Shown one piece after another: positions 56,317 to 64,000 of a stretch of DNA of 64,000 nt; the first letter of the stretch is position 1; each line of letters starts with the position of its first letter. Below the pieces are notes generated by a model. It was not told where the DNA came from, made no database searches, and saw only the letters and a program-made list of their open reading frames with translations. A program made the position numbers and the translations under genes. Origin of the DNA: Aurantiochytrium sp. KH105 (Eukaryota; Sar; Bigyra; Thraustochytrida; Thraustochytriidae); contig BGKB01000040.1 in the NCBI GenBank assembly GCA_003116975.1, positions 372,001 through 436,000 on the forward strand, given 5' to 3'.

Positions 56317-59064
56317 TTACGTTTCCTCTTCCTCGACGCGCGAGTGAGATACATTATGTAATAGTTGTGGTCCTTCCACATGTGCTGCAGTGAGTCTAGA
56401 GCGATCAATCGCCTCTCGGATCTTTTGACCCTTTCGTGTCTCATTTAATGTCTCTCTCACAAATCGCTGCTGGAATCGAATCCACATGTTGCGCTGCTCC
56501 AAAAGATCGCGCAGCTTGTTTGGCGTGGGTGCAGGCGTCAGCTTGCGTAAAAGCTCCCGGAATTTGCCGCCATTGCGCAATGCAAAAACGAGTGAATTGC
56601 GCGGGATAAAGTACACCTCGACGCACGTGTCAGCAATGACAGTGCACGAGTGCGTATGGACTGTATTCTGACCATCAACCAAGGCTGCGCGGTCGGCAAG
56701 AATGCTGCCAGGTCCAACGGATTGAAAGCTGTACTCTTGGAGTTGGTCCGTAACGCCAGAGGTGTTAGCAGGCTGCTGCGGCGACACCGCACCCTTGTTC
56801 TCATTTTCGTCAGTTTCTCCCGCCTGATTACTCTGAGCGTGCTGGGCGAGGTCGCCCGGCGTAGGCTCACTTCCATCGTGGCGAAGCAATTTGATGCGGC
56901 GACAACGCCCAATCGTAACAATGCCAAATTGCAAAGTGTCGTCAATTGGCTGACCCTGGCGGGAAATCACAGTTCCACTTGCAAATCGAGTCGCTCGCAC
57001 GCTGTAGGCAAGTTGCGTGAGTTCGTCATCGACGAGCATCGCAAACTCTGGCATGCCTTTCAAGAAGCGAACAGGTCTCGCAATGCGCTCCATTTCATGT
57101 GACATGAATACCTCTCGATAGTCAACTGCCTCGATACGAAGTAGCTCCGTGTACTCGACGGCAATAGCCGAGGCTTTGCGTTTTCCAAGCGCCACAGTGC
57201 GAAGTCCGAGACCACCAAAGGACTCCCCAGCTCTCAGGACAGCCACTTCTGTAAACGAAGCTTCCTTCTTTTCCTTACCATGATGTCGTGCGGCATGTTG
57301 GTGGAGTTCCGCAGCGCGCTTCGCGCCGAAGATTCGCGTCTCAAGGTTTGCACGCTTGTTACGTTCCTTTGCCTGTCCATCGGCAGCTCCCGCGCGCCCG
57401 CCTTGAATTCTTTGATCTCTTCGCGATGTTTGCTTCTCCTGATCGTTGCGTTGCTGCTCCCTCTGCGTGTGATGCGCCCGTTGCGAGCGTGGGCGATTGC
57501 TTTTTGAAGTTTTATCCGTACCGCGCGAGAGAGACGGCCTCTGTTCTGCGTTTACGCTTCCGGTTCGTTGAGTCATCTTTCGAGGTGCATCGCCGAGGGA
57601 AACCCTTCGCTGCCTACCTTGAGCCAGTTGACCTGCGCGTCCAGTGGATCTTGGCCTTCCGTCGTCACTTTCTTCACCACTCCAGAGCGGCTCTTTGTCT
57701 CGCACTTGAATCGAGACTTTGCCAGTAAGAATGACGTAAAAGTACCCACCATCGTCATTCTGGTGAAAAACAGCCTGACCGGCGGGACAAACCTCGAGCT
57801 CAGCTGACCTTGCGATACGGCGGCGTGCAGGCGTGGGAATGGAAAAGTCGGAAAATGCACGAGTTCGATGCAACTCATCGGCGATTTGACGCACGGCCTC
57901 ACGGGAACGTTGCCCTGGACTCACGACAAGATTTCTGCGCAACAGGGGATAGTCCTCGAACCATGCTCCGCTGAGTACCGACGTCGTCACGCCTTTGCGC
58001 ATATGCAGAACGGCGAGTGATGCCTTGGCAATCTGTCGCACTGTGTCCCAGCGCTCCTCGATGCGTTTCCTCCGCAATTTTTCTTCAGCCTCTTGCCGGT
58101 AGTTTCGCATTACCACTGCCATGCGACCCACAAGTCGCAGCTTACGCACGACCCGTCTGCGCGCTTCTTGCAGGCTTCGATTCTGAGGCAAAGGTCCGTT
58201 CCCGCATCCCGAGGACAGGTTGTCTTGCTCGGCATGTGTCGAATTAGCAGTTCGCGCGATGGTGGAGCCCGCCCTTTTCACGGTCAGAGTCAGCGGGCCA
58301 AAGTCAAATTTGGAAAGTGCTGCGTTTCCATCTGCCGCAACCTCTTCATTCGCACTTGAAGTATCTTCTCCATTACTCCCTGGATTGGCAGCAGTATTGG
58401 TGGTGTCGCTTAAGGTGACAAGCGTAGTTTGCTGTTCAGCGAGCTCGTGCAAAAGCTTGGATCCTCCCGATTTGTGAAGGGCCTCAAGGAGAATTGATGC
58501 GCGTTTTTCAATTGTAAGACGTTGAGTTGTATGTGGCACCTCAGCGAGCTCTTTCACGGCAGCACGAATGAGCTGTTCAGTACGCTGTCGGGCCATTGGA
58601 CGCGGTCTTGGTGGGGGAGACTTGGTGCCTTTTTTCTCTCCCGCTTTAGATGTGGCGACAACATGGGCAATTGTCGCAAGACGCATACGGCGTTTTGGCT
58701 CTGCCACTGATATTGCGATTGTGCTTGACGCACCTTGCAGATCTGACGCGGGTGGTGCGACGAAGCGGCGCTGAAGGAGCAAAGGCGTTTGCTTTTTCTT
58801 TGGCGACAGTTGACTCTGGGCGTTGGGTGGTGCTGGAGCCGAGGGATCCGAGAGACGCTTCTGTCGTCCCACTGCAACGCCCATATTGGCCTGCGCAGGC
58901 GTCCGCGTTACAGATGTCTTGTCTGCGCTCGCTGTGCCAGACGCTTGCGATACTTCTCCAAGTAGTGCTTTGGTCGACGTTCCAAGGTTTTGCCGCGCGA
59001 GACTAGGCGGCGCCGGTCCCTCATCGTGCCACGAGGTCGTAAAGCTTCTCTTTCTACGCCGCAT
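56317..59064 (-). CDS. Protein with two degenerate cyclic-nucleotide-binding folds
   Basis: 915 residues. The start is the first in-frame ATG (59064); longer open sequence lacks ATG. Residues 1-340 are basic and low complexity, with IQ-like helical basic stretches. Two CNB folds follow: the first begins at about 385 (LEVCPAGQAVFHQNDDGGYF, VILTGKVSIQV), is interrupted by an insert of about 130 charged Arg/Gln/Lys-rich residues, and resumes at VAVLRAGESFGGLGLRTVAL; the second runs about 665-860 (LAYSVRATRFASGTVISRQG, IVTIGRCRRIKLL, then GSILADRAALVDGQNTVHTH). The phosphate-binding cassettes lack the usual Glu and Arg, so canonical cAMP/cGMP binding is doubtful. Similar proteins occur widely in ciliates and stramenopiles. 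Function unknown. Confidence 0.75.
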   Translation of the reverse strand: MRRRKRSFTTSWHDEGPAPPSLARQNLGTSTKALLGEVSQASGTASADKTSVTRTPAQANMGVAVGRQKRLSDPSAPAPPNAQSQLSPKKKQTPLLLQRRFVAPPASDLQGASSTIAISVAEPKRRMRLATIAHVVATSKAGEKKGTKSPPPRPRPMARQRTEQLIRAAVKELAEVPHTTQRLTIEKRASILLEALHKSGGSKLLHELAEQQTTLVTLSDTTNTAANPGSNGEDTSSANEEVAADGNAALSKFDFGPLTLTVKRAGSTIARTANSTHAEQDNLSSGCGNGPLPQNRSLQEARRRVVRKLRLVGRMAVVMRNYRQEAEEKLRRKRIEERWDTVRQIAKASLAVLHMRKGVTTSVLSGAWFEDYPLLRRNLVVSPGQRSREAVRQIADELHRTRAFSDFSIPTPARRRIARSAELEVCPAGQAVFHQNDDGGYFYVILTGKVSIQVRDKEPLWSGEESDDGRPRSTGRAGQLAQGRQRRVSLGDAPRKMTQRTGSVNAEQRPSLSRGTDKTSKSNRPRSQRAHHTQREQQRNDQEKQTSRRDQRIQGGRAGAADGQAKERNKRANLETRIFGAKRAAELHQHAARHHGKEKKEASFTEVAVLRAGESFGGLGLRTVALGKRKASAIAVEYTELLRIEAVDYREVFMSHEMERIARPVRFLKGMPEFAMLVDDELTQLAYSVRATRFASGTVISRQGQPIDDTLQFGIVTIGRCRRIKLLRHDGSEPTPGDLAQHAQSNQAGETDENENKGAVSPQQPANTSGVTDQLQEYSFQSVGPGSILADRAALVDGQNTVHTHSCTVIADTCVEVYFIPRNSLVFALRNGGKFRELLRKLTPAPTPNKLRDLLEQRNMWIRFQQRFVRETLNETRKGQKIREAIDRSRLTAAHVEGPQLLHNVSHSRVEEEET

Positions 59065-59651
59065 CGCGACGGCGGCAGGTTGCCGCCGCTCGACGAGAAG
59101 CGCTGGTCGGGCGGTCAGTGTTCGCTCGCTCAAATTCTGCTTTTGGCCAGCCACACCACATACAGAAAGAAAAATGCGAACCAACCTGTAGTACACACCC
59201 CCTTAAAAAAAAACTTTTTATCTTGTTGGAGAGAGTTGCATGTGGCCGGATAAAACAAGGTAAGAAAATTCTGTGGAGGCTAACGTACTTTGTTCTGTCC
59301 TAGAGAAGCGAGGCAACGATGTTTCCTAATCTTGAAAAAGTAATATTCAAGATCGGCTGGCAAAGAAGAAGCGATCGCAAACGTGAGTACATCCGCGTGT
59401 GAAAATTAAAATAGAAAAGGACTTTTGCATTGCAACTCGAAAAAAAAATCAACGCTGTTGTTTGATATGAGGGAGAGGTGGCTTTGACATCGACACTTTG
59501 TGAATTGAGTCTTCGTTTCGAAATCTTTTTTCCTCTAGGACCATCATAGGGGGTCTTCCCCCCAACAAAAGAAGTATTTGACTCGACAAGAAAGACGTCA
59601 ATCGTACGCCAAATTTCTTATTATATTCTGCATGTCATGGGCTGAGCCAAT
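59065..59651. other. Intergenic region
   Basis: 587 bp between the CNB-fold gene start and the hydrolase stop, both minus strand. AT-rich with several A and T runs; no ORF with coding signature, RNA gene or repeat identified. Confidence 0.45.
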
Positions 59652-60991
59652 TTAAATGCTATACTTTTGCAGGAAGCTAAAGGCACGCGCCCACGCGGTG
59701 GAAATCGATTCCGGATCGTGCTTGGGATCGTCGTCGTTGTCGCCGATCTGGCCAAGCTCCTTCTTGCGAGAGACCGAGTCTGGGAGACCTGTGCGTATTA
59801 TCGTGATGCGATCGATCGCAGAGAGGTGTGTGAGTGATACTGTTGGCGCGATCGATCTGTCCATTTTGAATGAATGCACGTACTGTTCATGAAGGCATGG
59901 CCGACAGTCGGGTAGCGAAAAAACTCAAAGTCAGTCTTGGACTCCTTGAGTGCCTCCTCAAATTTGTCCTGGCTGGGAGGGTCCGAAAAGCCCTCCATGT
60001 TGTCTCGTCCGCCGAAGTGGCAGGAGAGCGGGACCTTGAGCGTAGCGGGATCCTGTGAAACGACGCACGACAATTTCATTAGAATGAGAAGAGAAGACCC
60101 TTATTGCGCGCGTGGGCGTAGACGTACCGCAAGTTCCTTGGGGGGAATGCCATAAAAGGGAAGGCCGCAAGCGAAAATGGGCTTGCCGTCCTCCCCAGTG
60201 CAGTTGACCGACGCAGCAGTCGCCAGAGCTCCGCCCTGTGAGTGATCGATTACGAGAAAAAGTACGAAAGATTCCCCACCAAACACACACGATGGCAAGT
60301 ATCTCAAAGGTTAGCTCTCTTGAAGGCACAACGAAGGTCCAATAATTTGCAATGGATGGACATGATCGAAAACGGTCCAAAATGAAAACACGTACCATGC
60401 AAAAGCCCATCACGCCGACGTTCTCGCAACCCTCTTCCTCCTTGAGGTGCTGGGCGACCTTGCCGAGGCCCTCGACGGCCTTGGGCCCTGTGGATTTCGA
60501 AATGGTGATGTCAAAGTGAAATCGTGAGACAAACAAAAACGCTCGCTTCGAGGCTTGTGATCCAACGAGCTTGAAAACGTACAGTCAAGGTTGTCCATGA
60601 GGTGATGCGCCTCTTCGGCATCGAGCGTCGACTTGCCATTGTAAAGGTCAGGGAGAAGCACCGTGCAGCCCTTGTATGCGACAACGTGCTGAGCCTGAAG
60701 CTTGAGCTCCTCGGTGATGCCCCACCACTCCTGCGTTTGGACGTACTTGTTGTGAGCCTTTCTTTTCCTGAGCATGGACTCTCGCGGCGGGCCTTGCACA
60801 TAAATGAAAACCTTGCCGAGCTTTACTTCACGCTCTCATGGACGTACCTGAATAAGGACAAGGCCACCCTTCGAGGAGGTGCCCTTGTAAATCAGCACGG
60901 GGATATCCCCGACCGTCTTCTTGATCGCCTGCATCGTGCAGTGCTCGGTCCCTTCAAGAATGTACGGCTCGTCTTCGGGCGGTGCAAGCAT
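59652..60991 (-). CDS. Dienelactone hydrolase family protein, six exons
   Basis: 265-residue alpha/beta hydrolase of the dienelactone hydrolase (carboxymethylenebutenolidase) family, a cytosolic enzyme opening lactone rings. Exons: 60848-60991, 60583-60730, 60396-60487, 60128-60235, 59884-60052, 59652-59788; introns of 117, 95, 160, 75 and 95 nt. All five donors read GTACGT and all acceptors end CRCAG or CACAG; all junctions keep frame. The product shows the family's catalytic Cys127 in GVMGFCMGGALA, Asp181 in GGRDNMEG and His216 in GHAFMN, plus EWWGIT and VLLPDLYNG. The start ATG at 60991 follows GGA. This is the only intron-rich gene in the window. Exon chaining is strong; substrate unknown. 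Confidence 0.88.
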
Positions 60992-62264
60992 TCCAAAGTC
61001 TCGCCGCTCGCGTTCGCTCTCTGCGCGCAGCCGCAGCCCTCCTCCTCGCCGTCAGTCTTCCTTCCCGCTCCCGCCCGAGTCGAGTCGGTCTCGCGCGTGC
61101 GCCTCGCCCTCGTCGCGCGGGGGGGCGTGATCCGGCCTGGGCCTCGCCGAAGACGATCGAAGATCTGATCTACCTCGGCCCCGCCCCGCCCGAGACCTCG
61201 CTCGCCGCTCCAGACCTCGCTCCGGCCCGCCCCGCCCGCCGCCCGCCCTGCGCGCCCTTCGCGCCGCGCTGCACGTACGAGTCTGCCGCGTTCGCGCTGC
61301 GTTTCCCGTCTGCGGCACGGCTTCGTCAGGCAGGCGCAAAGCGCGCGTGGGATCCCCGGCCTCTCTCTCTCCCCTCTGCGCTAGGCTACACTACACTGGT
61401 ACTAGTAGCTGTAGCAGGGCGCGTCCGTCCGGATCCAACGCGGGCAAGATAGCGGCGGCCGCGCCGCTGCCTAAACTCGTAGCAGCGCGCAGCTGCAGCC
61501 GCGGCGGGTCGACGGCGAACCTGGCTGGCCCTCGGGCTCTGCGTCATGTTAATGTGGAGGGAGGTTCGCCGTCGACCCCGGCCCGGAGTCAACGGATCGA
61601 TTTGGGGGGGCGTCTCACGCTTCGAGCGTGGCGTGTGCTTTTGCGAGGGAGGAAGGGGGTGAGGGGTGGGTGGGGGTCGGCGAGGCTGGACTGGGAAGCT
61701 GGCAGCGCGCGGTCTTACGGAGAGTACGCTGGTGTTTCCTTTGACTTTGATTGATTGTCTGAGCGAGCGTGTGAGGGTTGGCTGCAGCTGCTGTTGCGTT
61801 TTTTCAATAGATCGCAGGAGCTTGCGTGTCTGTGAGTGCATGGATGTGACCTTCTACGGCTCCAGAGGCAGGCAACTTGCAGGCGAAAACCCAGAGGGAG
61901 CAAGCGTATGCATGAGCTGGAATGGAAGAATTTGCTCCTTTACCCTTCCAAGGTCAGGTTTAGTCAGTCACGCTCGCCTTGATTGATAGGGTAGTAACTA
62001 GGTCTTCTGGCGTCGCCGTCAGATCTCGGCTACTACGACAACCTTACCTTGGCTGGGAACCAAGGTGAGCGGAAAAGAAAGAAAAAAGGGGAGAGAGAAA
62101 GACTCGACAACAGCTCAAATAACAGCATCAACGAACGGGGAGGTAGGGCAAGGCAAAGCAAGACAAGGCAAGCTCTCTTATCCTGAGAAAGCGACTCGCA
62201 AGCTCGCTGCGCCGCGGGGCGGTGGCGCCAAGGCCTGCGCGAGAGCGACGCAAAGGCGGAGACA
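60992..62264. promoter_or_regulatory. Divergent promoter region, 1.27 kb
   Basis: Between the hydrolase (-) and the TPR gene (+). 61000-61330 is extremely GC-rich; 61380-62000 is mixed with a CTACACTACACTGGTACTAG segment; 62040-62260 is purine-rich on the plus strand, as in other leaders here. No other gene or RNA recognised. Confidence 0.4.
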
Positions 62265-64000
62265 ATGTCGACGCGAGACCTTTTGCGCGAGAAAGCGCAA
62301 AGCGCTCCGCGAAGAGGGTCGCTGCAGAACCTGCGAAGGCAAAAGCTTGAGTCGCTCGCGAGACAGAACCCGACAGAGCCGCACACGCAAGAAGATCTGG
62401 GCATGCTGCTCGCAGAGGTAGGAGACTACGAAGAAGCGGAGCGATTCTTGGCTCGAGCCCTCGAGTATGGTATTCCCTCCGTCTCTTTGCTTTCGACGCG
62501 AGGTCATGCGCTTTACGCTCTGCAGCGGTACGCAGAAGCGCAAACTCTTTTGCAGCGCGCAGTTAATTTGGCCTTAACGCAGGGTCGCACCGTCCGCTTC
62601 GACACGTATGCGCGCTTGGCCCGGGCAGCCATCCTTGTAGGGGACTTTTCCGGCGCTCAAACAAACTGCGAAGAGGCTCTTCACAGAGTCATTCCCTCCT
62701 ATTACGCGTCTGCAAGTGGACGCGCTGGCACGGCAGAGCCTGCCAAAGGCGTTAAAGGCGCCAAGACGTACAGCTTCAAAAATGTCGACAAAGACGCGCG
62801 AAAAAGTCGAAAACAACGCGGAGAGTCGTACGGAGGCGTTGCCGACCTCCACATGATCTGCGCATCAATAGCAATGTATAATTACGACGCGAATGGAGCA
62901 TTGGAACATTTGCAAAGAGCATTCGAACTCAAGCGCAATCGGCGTACAGACAGTGAGCCTTTTTCCAATGAGCATCTCTGGGCACTCGTTTCACGCGCGT
63001 ACTCGATGATGGGACGTTCGACATTGGCCCACAAGGCACTTAGTATGACGCGCGTGAGAAAACCCGAAGACCTCTGGCTCGATCTTGCGGACCTCATGCT
63101 CAAGCAAGAAGACTATTTGGGCGCTCTCGGAGCTGCAGAGCAAGGATTAGTGCACTGTCCTTTTAAAGGGTCTCTTCTTGAGTCAAAATGCACTGCTCTT
63201 CGAGCCCTCTCGGAGGCGTCCAAGGCTATTCCAGAACTTATGGAAGATCTCGCTGACGCAACCGCTCTGCTGGAGAGCATCGTGGCTGTCCAGCCAATCA
63301 CGGGGCGTTCTGCTCGTGCCAAAAACGTGCTCAAGGGCGTGAAGTCCAGCGTTTCGTGTGCGGCATTTTCTCGAGCAGAGTTCGAGCTCGACGTGGGTGG
63401 GACCGCCTCCCCTCGATTTGCTCGAACGCTTGCACTTGCGGATGACGCCGCTTCAGTGCACAGCGGCAACGAAGAAGACAAAGGCGAAGACGAAGAAGAT
63501 GATGATGATGATGTAAGGGAGCAGCAGCAGGAGGAGGGGAACCACAGCTCTCTGCAAGAAAAGTGGTACCCTGAGGACGGAAATGGTTCACCCAGGACGT
63601 ATGAAGAGGAAAGTGATCCAGAATACGAGGATGGCGAGACTGCAACTCCGTCCCAGCAAAAGAATCACAAGAAGAAAAGCAGCAGAGAAAAGAAGAAGTC
63701 GTCCTCGCGAAAGCTGGGTCGCATGACGCGACGTCAGCAGGAGCGGACTATGGCCCGTTTGCACACGGGGCGGGGCTTGCTGACCCAGCGACTTGAGCGC
63801 GAAGACTCTGCAGCAGAAAGTTGGAAGGAAACCCCAACGATGACAAGACGGCAGCAGCAGGAATCCACAATGCGTCTCTATGCCGCGGGAGGCATGATGA
63901 CGCAGCGTTCTGGCAATGCCAATGATGGTCAGAACGGGGATGATGAAGCCAGACCGCGGGAGGATCGAATCACGCGTCTCCAGCGCATGAGAACACAGCG
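62265..64000 (+). CDS. TPR-containing protein, 3' end outside window
   Basis: The first 578 residues of a gene that is open to the right edge. The ATG at 62265 has A at -3. Residues about 45-230 and 235-330 contain TPR helices (GDYEEAERFLARALEYG, LQRYAEAQTLLQRAVN, YDANGALEHLQRAFELK, QEDYLGALGAAEQGL) with a basic insert (KDARKSRKQRGE). An acidic Asp/Glu region (about 405-460) and a basic KKKSSREKKKSSSRK patch follow. From about 485 a loose repeat appears: MTRRQQ, TM, a Gly-rich turn, then TQR (at about 63723, 63840 and 63969). No family recognised; possibly a TTC-type scaffold. Coding is confirmed by an uninterrupted 1.7-kb frame with normal codon use. Confidence 0.75.
   Translation, partial: MSTRDLLREKAQSAPRRGSLQNLRRQKLESLARQNPTEPHTQEDLGMLLAEVGDYEEAERFLARALEYGIPSVSLLSTRGHALYALQRYAEAQTLLQRAVNLALTQGRTVRFDTYARLARAAILVGDFSGAQTNCEEALHRVIPSYYASASGRAGTAEPAKGVKGAKTYSFKNVDKDARKSRKQRGESYGGVADLHMICASIAMYNYDANGALEHLQRAFELKRNRRTDSEPFSNEHLWALVSRAYSMMGRSTLAHKALSMTRVRKPEDLWLDLADLMLKQEDYLGALGAAEQGLVHCPFKGSLLESKCTALRALSEASKAIPELMEDLADATALLESIVAVQPITGRSARAKNVLKGVKSSVSCAAFSRAEFELDVGGTASPRFARTLALADDAASVHSGNEEDKGEDEEDDDDDVREQQQEEGNHSSLQEKWYPEDGNGSPRTYEEESDPEYEDGETATPSQQKNHKKKSSREKKKSSSRKLGRMTRRQQERTMARLHTGRGLLTQRLEREDSAAESWKETPTMTRRQQQESTMRLYAAGGMMTQRSGNANDGQNGDDEARPREDRITRLQRMRTQ

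Noticed and set aside
1..64000. Transposons, integrases or prophage
   Set aside because: No transposase, reverse transcriptase or integrase motifs and no terminal repeats were seen at any scale I could check by eye.

Overview
The window looks like nuclear DNA of a gene-dense, GC-rich (roughly 55%), intron-poor single-celled eukaryote. The gene set is clearly eukaryotic: cytosolic ribosomal protein L12, RAD50, CNOT4, ERGIC3/Erv46, HID1, a centriolin-like centrosome protein and a K+-dependent Na+/Ca2+ exchanger. Introns are few and short with GT..AG ends. Long single-exon ORFs, ciliary genes and several bacterial-type enzymes fit a stramenopile such as a thraustochytrid (Labyrinthulomycetes). 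The lineage is an inference from style and gene content, not from a marker gene.

Layout, left to right: a BRCT-repeat protein running off the left edge (-); a Gep4-type phosphatidylglycerophosphatase (+); a two-part glycosyltransferase (-) and HID1 (-); a PIN-type membrane carrier (+); a nuclear-looking unknown (-); an FG-GAP-like membrane protein (+); betaine aldehyde dehydrogenase (-) divergent from RPL12 (+); an NCKX exchanger (-); a gene-poor stretch at about 21.5-24.1 kb; CNOT4 lacking its RING end next to a single N (-); a TIR-like protein with a near-identical TPR array (+); an AI-2E/TMEM245-type membrane protein (-); a centriolin-like protein (+) convergent with a cytoskeletal candidate (-); a DUF711 protein (+); an FN3 membrane protein (-); a tubulin-tyrosine-ligase-family protein and a PH-domain protein (+); an LRR-NEL E3 ligase (-) divergent from RAD50 (+); an SDR (-) divergent from ERGIC3 (+); a cyclic-nucleotide-binding-fold protein (-); a six-exon dienelactone hydrolase (-); and a TPR protein running off the right edge (+).

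Most neighbours are paired divergently over 0.25-1.4 kb or convergently over 0.05-0.6 kb, and there are no operons. I placed splice sites by reading across frames: one intron each in the BRCT, RPL12, centriolin-like and SDR genes, and five in the hydrolase. A few groups are loosely related in function: genome maintenance (BRCT protein, RAD50), centrosome/cilium (centriolin-like, its convergent neighbour, the TTL-family protein) and secretory traffic (HID1, ERGIC3).

The two most striking loci are the LRR-NEL gene, a family I know from bacterial type III effectors, embedded here between eukaryotic genes with its Cys-x-Asp motif intact, and the TIR-like/TPR gene, whose eight 126-bp repeats are almost identical except on one helix, as expected of a rapidly diversifying recognition array. 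Also notable are a partial tandem duplication of a gene's 3' end carrying a perfect palindrome, and five hydrolase introns that all begin GTACGT.
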